The notes under the pieces were generated by a model that was given only the letters and a program-made list of their open reading frames with translations, was not told the origin of the DNA and did not search any database. From NCBI RefSeq assembly GCF_009905605.1, contig NZ_JAAAKZ010000024.1:1-60416 (forward strand): 60,416 bases of DNA, written 5' to 3'. Of this stretch, positions 16,507 to 25,641 are shown piece after piece. The number at the start of each line of letters is the position of its first letter. Position 1 is the stretch's first letter. The position numbers were made by a program, and so were the translations under genes. The stretch is from Runella sp. CRIBMP. Its GTDB lineage: Bacteria; Bacteroidota; Bacteroidia; Cytophagales; Spirosomataceae.

Positions 16507-17496
16507 TCAATCTTCGATTAACTTTTTAAAGCAGGCCAACGCTCGTTTACTTTCCAGTGACTCACGGGCCACAGCTATGGCGTCGGTTAACGAAAGCGCA
16601 GGATTAGCGGCGTAAAGGGCCAAACCTGCATTGGCTAATACCGCCTGTTTTTGGGCAGAAGTGGCTTCATCGTTCAGTACGTTTAAGAAAATTTTTGCGG
16701 AGTCGGCCAAGGTATCACCGCCCGAGAGTTGGGCAGGCGCAAGGACATCCAAGCCGAGGTGAATAGGCGTCAAAATTTGCTCGTTTTGAGCGGTTATTAT
16801 TTTAAAATCACCCGTCAAAGACACTTCATCGTAACCGTCTAATGCGTGAACAATCAGATAATGATGGCCAGAACCTTGGTAAAGATAGGCATAAAGCCGC
16901 GCTAATTCAAGACTAAATACGCCTACAAGCTGTTTTTTGGTGAACGCAGGGTTTGTCAGTGGGCCCAGCATGTTAAAAAACGTCCGAATGCCCAACTCTT
17001 TCCGGATGGGGGCGATGTATTTCATGGCAGGATGAAACAGCGGTGCGTGAAGGTAACAGATATTGGCGGTTTCGATTTTACGTTTTAGGTAGTCGGGGTC
17101 ATTGGAAAATTTAATTCCGAGGTGTTCAAGTACCGTAGAAGAACCGACTAAGCTCGATACACCGTGATTGCCGTGTTTGGCCACTCGCTGCCCTGCTCCG
17201 GCCACCACAAAAGCCGATAACGTAGAAATATTGAAAGTATCTTTGCCGTCGCCGCCCGTACCGCAAACATCCATGGGGTCAAAGGCTTCTAAATCAATCG
17301 AAAGGCATAGTTGAAGCATAGCATCCCGGAAGCCTGTTAGCTCCTCTACGGTGATGCCACGCAGTGCAAAAATCGTCAGAAAACTGGCAATTTGTGAGGT
17401 GTTATATTCTCCTTGACCTATTCCGAGCAGCGTTTGGTAAGCGGTTTGGCGGTCGAGGGTTTGGTAGTTGAGTAAGTGGGTTAGCGTGTTTTTCAT
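16507..17496 (-). CDS. trpD: Anthranilate phosphoribosyltransferase
   Basis: 329 residues. The PRPP-binding signature DVCGTGGDGKDTFNIST lies near residue 78, followed by KHGNHGVSSLVGSS, and the KELGIRTFFNMLGPLTNPA anthranilate-site segment. It transfers phosphoribose to anthranilate. It starts a tightly packed stretch trpD-uma2-trpC-trpF-trpB. Confidence 0.96.
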   Translation of the reverse strand: MKNTLTHLLNYQTLDRQTAYQTLLGIGQGEYNTSQIASFLTIFALRGITVEELTGFRDAMLQLCLSIDLEAFDPMDVCGTGGDGKDTFNISTLSAFVVAGAGQRVAKHGNHGVSSLVGSSTVLEHLGIKFSNDPDYLKRKIETANICYLHAPLFHPAMKYIAPIRKELGIRTFFNMLGPLTNPAFTKKQLVGVFSLELARLYAYLYQGSGHHYLIVHALDGYDEVSLTGDFKIITAQNEQILTPIHLGLDVLAPAQLSGGDTLADSAKIFLNVLNDEATSAQKQAVLANAGLALYAANPALSLTDAIAVARESLESKRALACFKKLIED

Positions 17497-17516
17497 GCAG
17501 CGTATCGAAAGGCAAA

Positions 17517-18443
17517 TTAGGAATTTTGTTTAATAGCCGCCAAAATTTCAGCGGCACCGTCGCTCAAAAGCAGTTCCGCCAATTGGATGCCAATGTCTTC
17601 GGGAGAAGCAGCCACACCGCTGCGGGTTTGTTTTAGGATTTGACTTCCGTCCAAACTAACTACGCCGCCCGTCATCGTAACGGTTTCATTTTCCAACGAT
17701 GCCAAACCAAAGACTGGAACGCTGCATCCGCCTTGCAATCGGCGCAAAAAGGCCCGTTCGGCCAAGAGGCAGATTTCGGTTGCGGGATGGTTGAGCAACG
17801 CGCGTACTTTGTCGCGTTTTTCATGTTCCAAGTTTTGACTGCACTCAATTGCCACACTTCCTTGCCCAACGGCGGGAGTAAATTCGTTTAGCGAAAGGTG
17901 CTCGGCAATCAGCCCGTCGTACTCCATGCGGTGAACGCCCGCGTAAGCCAACAAAATGGCGTCGCATTGGCCCTCTTCCAACTTACGGAGGCGGGTTTGA
18001 AGGTTGCCGCGCATATCAACGGTGTGAATGTGCGGATAAAAATGCTTGAGCATCGCCACGCGCCGCGTTGAAGAAGTTCCGACCACAAAGGGCTCTCCGC
18101 TGCCCAAAGATAGGCTTTGGTTGTGACTCACCAAGACATCATTGACACGCTCACGCTCGGTAAAGGCGATGAGTTGCAGGTCGTCGTCGAGTTCAGATTG
18201 CAGATCTTTGGCGCTGTGCACGGCAATGTCGATGCGACCGTCGCGAAGTTGGTCTTCCAATTCTTGAGTAAACACGCCCTTACTCCCGATTTTGGAGAGT
18301 GAACGGTCCAAAATTTGGTCGCCTTTGGTATCAATGAGGACGATTTCGGTCGTAAGTCCTCCTTTTTGTAATAGATTTTCGACGTAATAAGCCTGCCAAA
18401 GGGCTAAGCGACTACCGCGCGTTCCGATTTTTATGTGAGTCAT
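17517..18443 (-). CDS. hemC: Porphobilinogen deaminase (hydroxymethylbilane synthase)
   Basis: The ATG at 18443 (MTHIKIGTRGSRLALWQA) is preferred over a TTG four codons upstream; about 308 residues. Catalytic Asp lies in VHSAKDLQSEL, arginines for substrate binding in GTSSTRRVAML and DMRGNLQTRLRK, and the dipyrromethane-cofactor Cys in RLQGGCSVPVFG. It polymerises four porphobilinogens toward haem and siroheme. Placement between trp genes and an Mrr nuclease is unusual; a metabolic link to the siroheme enzymes near 34-37 kb is only by pathway. Confidence 0.95.
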   Translation of the reverse strand: MTHIKIGTRGSRLALWQAYYVENLLQKGGLTTEIVLIDTKGDQILDRSLSKIGSKGVFTQELEDQLRDGRIDIAVHSAKDLQSELDDDLQLIAFTERERVNDVLVSHNQSLSLGSGEPFVVGTSSTRRVAMLKHFYPHIHTVDMRGNLQTRLRKLEEGQCDAILLAYAGVHRMEYDGLIAEHLSLNEFTPAVGQGSVAIECSQNLEHEKRDKVRALLNHPATEICLLAERAFLRRLQGGCSVPVFGLASLENETVTMTGGVVSLDGSQILKQTRSGVAASPEDIGIQLAELLLSDGAAEILAAIKQNS

Positions 18444-18475
18444 TGAGAGATTCAATCTTGTACAATTTACTTTTG

Positions 18476-19390
18476 TTATTCTTCACCAAAGTAATCGTTG
18501 TCAATTTTTTTTAGTTCATAAATCTGATGAGTTGCCACACCTAGATTGTAGTCTATCATTAGTTGTGATAATTGTGATCCATCTATGAGAACAATTTTAG
18601 TCTCATTCCGCGGCATATATTCAAGAGCCTCCTTTGTAAAACTGGAAGTGGTTATAAACACTCCTTTTTTTGCACCTTGCCCAGCTAAAGCACCCACAAA
18701 TTTTTGAATTTCAGGCCTACCCACTACGTTTCCTAATTGCCAACGTTTGGCTTGGATGTAAATAATGTCAAGCCCTAATTTATCTTCTTTAATAGTACCA
18801 TCTATACCTTCGTCGCCGCTTTTCCCTATTGCTTTTCCTGCATCTTTAATGGAACCACCATATCCCATTCTGACTAAAAGCTCAACTACCATTTTTTCAA
18901 AAAAAGAAGGAGGTAGCTCAAGTACTCTTTTTAATAATTCGGTTGCTAATGTTTTTCGAATACGTTGATAAGAGTTATCAAAAATTTCTTCAGGAGTCTG
19001 TTCACTTATTTCTTGGATAAGAATCCCTTCGTCAGGAATTTCGTCTCGTTTAGCCGTCTGAAAATCAACGAATTCAGGGAATTGTTTTAAAAATTTAACA
19101 TCAATTCGGTTTAAGCTCTTACTGAGAGTATCAATCCCGCGTTGAGTTATTACTATGGTTGCTCGTTTTGGGGAGTCGAGTAAACCAGCTTTTTTTAAAT
19201 ACGTTTTTGCCCAACCTACACGATTATCAAAAATAGCTTGTTGTCCACTTGCTAAGAGTTCTTTACGCTCCTCATCGCTTAATTTATAATAAGCAGATAA
19301 AGACTCAATTACGTCACGGTATTTATGCTCTTGCTTATCGGAAACAAGTGTTAACAAAGGAAGCATTATTGATTGATAATCAGGTATCAT
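18476..19390 (-). CDS. Mrr-type restriction endonuclease
   Basis: 304 residues. The N-terminal Mrr_N winged-helix part (residues about 1-95: MLPLLTLVSDKQEHKYRDV; VITQRGIDTL) precedes a PD-(D/E)XK catalytic domain with GYGGSIKDAGKAIGKSGDEGIDG, where the Asp is a metal ligand, and IIYIQAKRW carrying the Q-x-K pair. Mrr proteins are type IV enzymes that cut methylated DNA. No methyltransferase is adjacent, as expected for type IV. It sits alone within biosynthetic genes, and the coding region looks more A/T-rich than its neighbours, hinting at acquisition. Confidence 0.9.
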   Translation of the reverse strand: MIPDYQSIMLPLLTLVSDKQEHKYRDVIESLSAYYKLSDEERKELLASGQQAIFDNRVGWAKTYLKKAGLLDSPKRATIVITQRGIDTLSKSLNRIDVKFLKQFPEFVDFQTAKRDEIPDEGILIQEISEQTPEEIFDNSYQRIRKTLATELLKRVLELPPSFFEKMVVELLVRMGYGGSIKDAGKAIGKSGDEGIDGTIKEDKLGLDIIYIQAKRWQLGNVVGRPEIQKFVGALAGQGAKKGVFITTSSFTKEALEYMPRNETKIVLIDGSQLSQLMIDYNLGVATHQIYELKKIDNDYFGEE

Positions 19391-19408
19391 ATAGTAATAG
19401 TCCCTCTT

Positions 19409-20392
19409 TTAATTTGTTAAACTCTTTCTCGCCTCTGCTTTCAGCGTTTCTTTGTCAATAGGTACTACTCCTATATGTTCGCAGACCAAACCACCGCCAA
19501 GGTTCGACAGCTCGGCGACGATGTTTGGTGCAAGCCCCAGCGCTACCGCACAAGCAGCAATGCTGATGACCGTATCGCCCGCGCCCGATACGTCGGCAAT
19601 CTCCCGTTGGTGGGCAGGAATGCGGTGTTGTTGGTCTAAAAAATCAATGTAAACGCCTCGTTCCGATAGCGTCACAAACGCGCCTTTTGCGTTGAGTTCA
19701 TAGCGTAATTTCTTCACTACGGCCCGGAGCTCATCTTCTTTCTTTACATCAAACTCTACTTTCAAACCTTCTTTCAGTTCTTTCAAATTGGGTTTGAAGA
19801 GGGTTACGTTTTGGTAGGCCAAAAAGTTGCGTTTTTTAGGGTCAACCACCGTCGGGATGCCGTGTAAATTGGCAAAATCTGTAATTTCCTTGATGACATT
19901 TGGGCACAAAACACCTTTGTCATAGTCTTGAAAAAGAACTACTTGACAGTCGGGAATCAGGGCTTTGGCTTTTTCAATCAGTTGAGACTGTTCTTCAAGT
20001 GTAATGACTTTGTCGGTTTCGGTATCTACCCTCACAACTTGTTGCGACCCCGCAATGATGCGCTCTTTGACGGTCGTGATGCGGTCAGGACTTTGCAAAA
20101 TACCGTCGGTACGAAGGCCTCGTTTCTCCAACTCGCCCAGTAAATTTTTTCCTTCGGTGTCCTGCCCAATGACGCAGCAAATGATAGGTTCGGCGCCTAA
20201 GGCATGAACGTTAAGAATTACATTCCCTGCGCCGCCCAAGCGATATTCGCGACGCTGCGCTACCACTACGGGCACGGGTGCTTCGGGCGAAATTCTGTCT
20301 ACTTTGCCCCAGATATAGGCATCTAGCATTACATCGCCCACAATCAGGACGCGTAATGTGTTAAAAGAGTCAAATAATTGGTCAATAGTCAT
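19409..20392 (-). CDS. rfaE1: PfkB-family kinase, D-glycero-D-manno-heptose-7-phosphate kinase type (RfaE1-like)
   Basis: The ATG at 20392 begins MTIDQLFDSFNTLRVLIVG; about 327 residues. PfkB signatures: GDVMLDAYIWGKVDRISPEAPVPVV and RLGGAGNVILNVHALGA near the N-terminus, FQDYDKGVL, and the C-terminal anion hole DVSGAGDTVIS. The layout matches the kinase half of HldE/RfaE, which phosphorylates heptose-7-phosphate for lipopolysaccharide core synthesis. No nucleotidyltransferase half is fused. A related ribokinase-type substrate cannot be excluded. Confidence 0.85.
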   Translation of the reverse strand: MTIDQLFDSFNTLRVLIVGDVMLDAYIWGKVDRISPEAPVPVVVAQRREYRLGGAGNVILNVHALGAEPIICCVIGQDTEGKNLLGELEKRGLRTDGILQSPDRITTVKERIIAGSQQVVRVDTETDKVITLEEQSQLIEKAKALIPDCQVVLFQDYDKGVLCPNVIKEITDFANLHGIPTVVDPKKRNFLAYQNVTLFKPNLKELKEGLKVEFDVKKEDELRAVVKKLRYELNAKGAFVTLSERGVYIDFLDQQHRIPAHQREIADVSGAGDTVISIAACAVALGLAPNIVAELSNLGGGLVCEHIGVVPIDKETLKAEARKSLTN

Positions 20393-20448
20393 ACACAGTA
20401 GTAACACCAAACAGGGTGGTTTTTAACTTTTGCTCCCTGAATGGTTAT

Positions 20449-21015
20449 TTAAATAGAAAGCCAGTTTTTTAACATCTCTTTGCCGTGCTCGGTCAGGACC
20501 GATTCGGGGTGAAACTGTACGCCCCGCACGTCGTAAGTATTGTGGTGCAGTGCCATTACTTCACCGTGTTCGTCCACGGCAGAGATGGTCATGGTGTCGG
20601 GAACGGTCTCGCCTACCACCGTCCACGAGTGGTAACGGCCTACCTGAAAGGATTGGGGCAAACCTTTAAATAATGGCTCGGTTGGGTCGATAACGATGGC
20701 TTTATCGCTGATGCCATGTAGTACATCCGCCATGTTGTTGAGCGTAGCGCCAAACACTTCGCCGATACCCTGATGGCCCAAGCACACGCCCATAATGCTT
20801 TTGGTGGGAGCATAGGTACGAATCAAATCCTGCATAATTCCCGCTTCTGACGGAATGCCCGGCCCGGGCGAAAGCAGAATTTTGTCGTACTGCGCTACGT
20901 CTTCGAGCGCGATTTTGTCGTTACGATGAACCTCCACGTCGTCGTGCAGTTCGCGTAAGATGTAAACGAGGTTATACGTAAACGAATCGTAATTGTCGAG
21001 AACAAGAATCTTCAT
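20449..21015 (-). CDS. trpG: Anthranilate/aminodeoxychorismate synthase glutamine amidotransferase subunit
   Basis: The ATG at 21015 gives MKILVLDNYDSFTYNLVY; about 188 residues. Class I amidotransferase triad: Cys in GVCLGHQGIGE (about residue 79), His and Glu in GVQFHPESVLT near the end. It supplies ammonia to TrpE or PabB. No trpE or pabB lies in the window, so whether it serves tryptophan, folate or both cannot be decided; the location upstream of trp genes favours tryptophan. Confidence 0.93.
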   Translation of the reverse strand: MKILVLDNYDSFTYNLVYILRELHDDVEVHRNDKIALEDVAQYDKILLSPGPGIPSEAGIMQDLIRTYAPTKSIMGVCLGHQGIGEVFGATLNNMADVLHGISDKAIVIDPTEPLFKGLPQSFQVGRYHSWTVVGETVPDTMTISAVDEHGEVMALHHNTYDVRGVQFHPESVLTEHGKEMLKNWLSI

Positions 21016-21059
21016 TGCGGATGATATTTCCCGCAAAACTACCCAATTCTATTTGTACC

Positions 21060-21509
21060 TCAAACCTTCCGTTTCAGATAAGCGTCATAATCAGGCAAAA
21101 TGCTTTCGTAGGGCTGGCTCATGAGGGGAGACGCTATGATAAAATCGGCGGTGGCGCGGTCGCAGGCCATGGGGATGTCCCACACCGCTACCAGGCGCAA
21201 TAAAGCCTTGATGTCGGGGTCGTGCGGCTGGGCCGACATGGGGTCCCAGAAGAAAATCAACACGTCAATTTTTCCTTCGGCAATCATCGCGCCAATCTGT
21301 TGATCTCCGCCTAGCGGGCCGCTCAACAGGCAAGTAACGGACGTTTCTAAGGCCACTTGAAGCAATTTCCCAGTGGTGCCAGTGGCATATAACTCGTGTG
21401 AAACCAACCGTTCTTTGTTAGCAGAGGCCCATTGAATCAGATCGGCCTTTTTGTGGTCATGGGCCACCAAGGCAATACGTTTGCGAGCGTTGAGGGTGCG
21501 ATTTGGCAT
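21060..21509 (-). CDS. mgsA: Methylglyoxal synthase
   Basis: 149 residues, the usual MgsA length. Signatures: RIALVAHDHKKADLI, ATGTTGKLL (phosphate loop), LSGPLGGDQQIGAMI with the catalytic Asp, FFWDPMSAQPHDPDIKALLR with the conserved Asp-Pro and His, and PMACDRATADFII. It turns dihydroxyacetone phosphate into methylglyoxal, bypassing lower glycolysis under phosphate limitation. It is 44 bases upstream of trpG on the same strand. Confidence 0.95.
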   Translation of the reverse strand: MPNRTLNARKRIALVAHDHKKADLIQWASANKERLVSHELYATGTTGKLLQVALETSVTCLLSGPLGGDQQIGAMIAEGKIDVLIFFWDPMSAQPHDPDIKALLRLVAVWDIPMACDRATADFIIASPLMSQPYESILPDYDAYLKRKV

Positions 21510-21577
21510 GTTTTAATTGTCATTTTAAAACACGATTTCAAGATGGACGGGAGTCAATCCAGAAATCGTGTCAATCC

Positions 21578-23602
21578 TTAAAACCCAATTTTTCCTTTGC
21601 GTCCTTTGTGATTTTTGCCTTCGTAATAGGCGCTTAATTCCTCCAATTCTTTTTCAAATCCACCAGATAGAATAGGGAAACGGCACCACGAACGAGGGTC
21701 AAGGTTGAGGTCGTCTAAATGAAAACTCGGTGCATAGCGTTCACGTTTCCACTGATTCCGACTCCAAAGTTTGAAAAAGCGCTCGACAGATGTAAACAAG
21801 ACATCACGTGTGTACTGCTCGGCAAAGCGTACTTCCATAAACCGGAAACAGTCAATCGGCGATTTTTTGTCACGAATCGCCACCTTTTCGATGGCATCCA
21901 AGACCTCATAAGGCATCAAATCTTTTTCGTCCGTTTGCATTTTGTATTGCGGGCGGAGTTCGGCGGTGGGTTGCAGGCTGTTTACTTTCTTCAGTCCTTC
22001 AATTTTGATGTTTTTTCCTTTGACGTGGCAACCAATGGTTTCGAGCCAAACGAGCCATTGGCGAAGCCAGAATTTGTCAATTCCTGCAATCGGACTGATG
22101 CTACCAGCGGTGTCGCCGTCCATGGTACAGTAGCCAACCGCCACCTCAGACCGGTTGGAAGTGGCCAATAAAAGATGTCCGTATAAGTTGGTCAACAGCC
22201 ACACGCCTGGGGCACGTACCCGTGCCTGAATATTTTGAAGCGGAATGTCATCCTGTTCCCAGGTCAAGTCGCGTCCTATTTGTTGTTCGATTAAATCTTT
22301 ATAGGATTCAACGAGCCCGTTGATATTGACGTTATAAAAGGTAGAACCGATAGAGTCCGCGAGACTTTTGGCCGATTCTAAAGTATCTGTTGAACTATTT
22401 TCCGTACCTTGATAAATACTGTGAATCAGGTGTTTGGCAATGCCTTCTTCGGTGGTTTCTTGCTGGATTTTTTTGATATAACTTAGCTTTTGTTTAAAAG
22501 CGGCTAGACCGATACTTTCATCGGCCAATCGAATCATCAGACCGCATAATGCCACGCAGGCGCAGGAATCGGCACCGCCCGAGAGTGAAACCGTAAAACC
22601 CTGAGAGCGCGATTTGCGAAGATAATCAAACAGCGCCAACGATACGGCTCGCGCAAATTCTTCTTCTTTTAAATAGCCTTCTCGCTCAAAAGGTTCTAAT
22701 TCAGCTACTTGATAGGCAGGGGCGGCTTCGTGCCATTCAAACGTATCCACAACTTTCCAATTGCCCGTTGGCAGCGCTGATTTGATTTGTGAATGCGACA
22801 GTCGGGTTACATCAGTATCAATCACCGCCGACGTAATGTGGTAATCGTGGTAGCCAAAACGCGGACTGGAGGCCAGAAGGGTTCCGTTGGAAGCAATCAT
22901 GGCATCGCCGTCAAAAATGAGTCTTCCTGATTCGTTTCCTAACAGGTTGGTGTATACATAACTGCATGAATAGGAGCGTGAACCATCAATGACAAAGCGC
23001 TCTCTGGTGATGAATTTGTGAAAAGCAAACGGGCTGGCGCTGGGGTTCAGAATAACATCGACTCCGCGGTCAAAATGATTGCGCCCGGGGCGTTGTGCCA
23101 CCCAAGCGTCTTCGCAGATTTCAAAGCCTATTCGGATACCCGATACATCAAACACCAAATCTCCAAAAGGATAGCTGAAATCCCGGACTTTGATTTCATC
23201 GCGCGCATTGGCAGGCCAGCGGTGAAACCACCGGTCTTCGTAGAAAACGCCGTAATTGGGCAAGTGCTGTTTGGCCACAAACCCTAGAATCCGTTTGTTG
23301 ACAATAAAACAGGCAGTATTGTAGATTTTGCTGTTGAATTGCATTGGTAATCCTACCGATACCGCAATGCCCGATGTATGCGCCACGATTTCATGAAGGC
23401 TTTCAATGGCTTGGGAGAGGGTATTGGGGCTATAAAAGGCGTCTTCACAACCATAACCTGTAATACAAAGTTCAGGAAGACATAATAAACTAACGTGTTG
23501 GTTTTTAGCCTCTTCTATAGATTCTATAATGTGTTTTTTATTCTCTTTCCACGCCAAAGGGGTGGTGTTGATGGTTCCGGCGGCTACTTTAAGAAGTGGC
23601 AT
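21578..23602 (-). CDS. nadE: Glutamine-dependent NAD+ synthetase
   Basis: 674 residues, matching the long two-domain form. The N-terminal nitrilase-like glutaminase has Glu in LLCLPELCITGYGCED, Lys in FVAKQHLPNYGVFYEDRW and Cys in IGFEICEDAWV. The C-terminal synthetase has the PP-loop SLSGGADSCACVALCG (about residue 350) and ATSNRSEVAVGYCTMDGDTAG. It amidates nicotinic acid adenine dinucleotide to NAD+. It appears to be transcribed alone. Confidence 0.96.
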   Translation of the reverse strand: MPLLKVAAGTINTTPLAWKENKKHIIESIEEAKNQHVSLLCLPELCITGYGCEDAFYSPNTLSQAIESLHEIVAHTSGIAVSVGLPMQFNSKIYNTACFIVNKRILGFVAKQHLPNYGVFYEDRWFHRWPANARDEIKVRDFSYPFGDLVFDVSGIRIGFEICEDAWVAQRPGRNHFDRGVDVILNPSASPFAFHKFITRERFVIDGSRSYSCSYVYTNLLGNESGRLIFDGDAMIASNGTLLASSPRFGYHDYHITSAVIDTDVTRLSHSQIKSALPTGNWKVVDTFEWHEAAPAYQVAELEPFEREGYLKEEEFARAVSLALFDYLRKSRSQGFTVSLSGGADSCACVALCGLMIRLADESIGLAAFKQKLSYIKKIQQETTEEGIAKHLIHSIYQGTENSSTDTLESAKSLADSIGSTFYNVNINGLVESYKDLIEQQIGRDLTWEQDDIPLQNIQARVRAPGVWLLTNLYGHLLLATSNRSEVAVGYCTMDGDTAGSISPIAGIDKFWLRQWLVWLETIGCHVKGKNIKIEGLKKVNSLQPTAELRPQYKMQTDEKDLMPYEVLDAIEKVAIRDKKSPIDCFRFMEVRFAEQYTRDVLFTSVERFFKLWSRNQWKRERYAPSFHLDDLNLDPRSWCRFPILSGGFEKELEELSAYYEGKNHKGRKGKIGF

Positions 23603-23696
23603 GTTGAATAGGTTATTGATTTATGCAAAAATGAGGTTTCCCAACGAGAAAGCCAATAAGAAACAGAGGAAACCGAGCGATTTCGAAAATCTCGTG

Positions 23697-24932
23697 TCAT
23701 TTTTTCGGCTCAGACGAAGTATTGGTATATAAGTCACAATTTGGGATAATTTTTTTTTTCGAATAGGATAAAAAACCGCTGAAAATCGCGACTTCTTCGT
23801 ACGCGGCTACCAGCATCTGTTTCAATTCTGTGGTAAGAGACTCCGCCTCGTTCTTTTTGAGTGCTACTTCTTCGGGCGTGAGTTGGGCCAAAAAGTGGGT
23901 TATCTGGGGAATAATGGCACTCTCTTCGTCGATGTACCAACCTGCTCGCTGCAATAATGCCCACGTATCGGCTTCTTTATTTCCGCAAAATAAAATGGCG
24001 CCGCCCGCGCATATCGAGCTAATTGCCTTGGAGGGTACCGCAATATGGGTCCATTTTGTGAGCAAACTAACTAAATGAACATCAATGTAAGGTAATTGGC
24101 TCCTTGGTACATTTTTGAGAATAGTAATGCCTTTTTTCGTACCTGCAACGGCCAGAATGTTGGCAGATTTAGTACCGTAAACGGCTAAAATAAGGTGGTG
24201 TTTCTGAGGGTCAAAGTGATTTATAAAAGCCAAGAGGAAATCAGCCGAGTGGGCATCTCCGAGGTTTCCAGCGTATCCAAAGTAAACTTTTCCGTCTGCT
24301 TTGCGCCATTCGGGCGGCGTTGGGTCGTGGGGTTGGTCGAGCAATACGCCGCAGGGGAGAATTGTGGTAGGGAGCGATTTACGGTATTTTTTTTGGATGT
24401 AGGCGGCCTGATTTGGCCCCAGTGCGAAAAGTTGAGCAGGCGCAAATCGGTAGGTTACCCATTCCACAAAGCGATAAATAGGGTTCGTTTTTTTGATGAC
24501 ACCATCGGCGACAAAGCCTTCGGGAAATAAATCCATGGACCACAATGCCCACCGAATCCCGAATAAAGGTAGCAACCAAGAAGCCCAAAAAGGCAATAGC
24601 GGGGGGCTGGTCATGCACAGCACGGGCCCCCGGCGCACGCGCAGGGTTTTGAGGAGCAAGAATAAGCCATCAAAAAAACCAGCCGCTAACTTTAGAATTC
24701 CTTTGTTCCCCTTATATAGGGTGGAGATTTGAAACGTTTTGCCGATGGGTAGACGAACTTGCCCACCGCCTAAATCACTGCGTTTTACGTGGACAATTCG
24801 GACGTCAATGCCGTGATTTTCAATCAGATATTTGGTTAAATCCCACGCTGATTCCCCCGTTATACCTGGGTTGGGAGGATAATGCCGATTGATGATGGTG
24901 AGAGAAAGTGGTTTTTTTTTGGTTGAATTCAT
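23697..24932 (-). CDS. GT4-type glycosyltransferase (WbuB/WcaI-like)
   Basis: 411 residues. N-terminal Rossmann-like acceptor domain (LTIINRHYPPNPGITGESAWDL; VLCMTSPPLLPFWA) and C-terminal donor domain with VYFGYAGNLGDAHSADFLL, VAVPSKAISSICAGGAILFCG. The NxGD-type turn and PSK...AI pattern are typical of GT-B sugar transferases for capsule or O-antigen. No other polysaccharide genes flank it. Its ATG overlaps the upstream thioredoxin-like gene by four bases (ATGA), so both are probably one transcript. A poly-T/poly-A tract of 11 bases encodes Lys residues near the C-terminus. Confidence 0.82.
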   Translation of the reverse strand: MNSTKKKPLSLTIINRHYPPNPGITGESAWDLTKYLIENHGIDVRIVHVKRSDLGGGQVRLPIGKTFQISTLYKGNKGILKLAAGFFDGLFLLLKTLRVRRGPVLCMTSPPLLPFWASWLLPLFGIRWALWSMDLFPEGFVADGVIKKTNPIYRFVEWVTYRFAPAQLFALGPNQAAYIQKKYRKSLPTTILPCGVLLDQPHDPTPPEWRKADGKVYFGYAGNLGDAHSADFLLAFINHFDPQKHHLILAVYGTKSANILAVAGTKKGITILKNVPRSQLPYIDVHLVSLLTKWTHIAVPSKAISSICAGGAILFCGNKEADTWALLQRAGWYIDEESAIIPQITHFLAQLTPEEVALKKNEAESLTTELKQMLVAAYEEVAIFSGFLSYSKKKIIPNCDLYTNTSSEPKK

Positions 24933-25465
24933 AATGATTGGCTTGCGCTTTCTCTTTTTTTGCGGTTAATGAGGCAGCCCACGGCTTCGGTGCGGTTGGG
25001 TGACACGGGCCTATGAGCGGCCAATGCTTCGAGCGCATCTTGGAGGTAAAATTCGGTGGTTTTGGGGCGGTATCTTCCTAAACCAAAAAACTGGTTGTCG
25101 ATAGCACCTCGGTAAACTTCCACACCATTTTTATCAAGCAGTACCACTTCTGGGGTTGTTTTTGCGTCATAACGTTCAACAAGGGTATGGTTTTTGTCGA
25201 TTACGTAAGGAATGGTAAAACTATATTCTTTGTTAAATTGGCGAATCGCTGATTTCTTGATAGATTTAGTGGGAAAAACTGCCTTAAACGCAACGTTTTG
25301 GCCGAATTTAACGTACATTTCCTGTAGTCGCTTGCTGGATTTTTGGCAAATCGGGCATTCGGTGTCGTAAAAAATAAAAAGAGAACTTTGCGCCAGTGAT
25401 TCATTATTCAGTAAACCAAAGCCCGCAAGAAATATCCCAATTAATATTTTATTGTATTTTTCCAT
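24929..25465 (-). CDS. Exported thioredoxin-like (redoxin) protein
   Basis: 178 residues. An N-terminal signal segment (ILIGIFLAGFGLLNNESLA) is followed by a thioredoxin fold with the redox pair in YDTECPICQKSSKRL (CPIC, about residue 37) and the cis-Pro region TTPEVVLLDKNG. It likely handles periplasmic disulphide or peroxide chemistry; family members accompany cytochrome c or metal-handling proteins. It is the first gene of a two-gene unit with the glycosyltransferase and diverges from susC. Confidence 0.78.
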   Translation of the reverse strand: MEKYNKILIGIFLAGFGLLNNESLAQSSLFIFYDTECPICQKSSKRLQEMYVKFGQNVAFKAVFPTKSIKKSAIRQFNKEYSFTIPYVIDKNHTLVERYDAKTTPEVVLLDKNGVEVYRGAIDNQFFGLGRYRPKTTEFYLQDALEALAAHRPVSPNRTEAVGCLINRKKRESASQSL

Positions 25466-25641
25466 GATTCAAAATTAGATGAATGAAGTTGTAAAACATT
25501 CGCCCTGATGTTTCGTTTTTAAAATTATAAATAATTTGGCGAAGCGTGTTTTGACCCAAATTTTTTATCTAAATTTTCGCCCAGTATCTACATCAAACCA
25601 GTAACCCGTCCGAAAATTCCTATATTTCAAAATACTTTTAC

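Noticed and set aside
25470-25477. TAATTTTG box just before the thioredoxin-like gene
   Set aside because: It ends only four bases before the ATG and lacks a -33 element, so a promoter there would give a leaderless message; not convincing.
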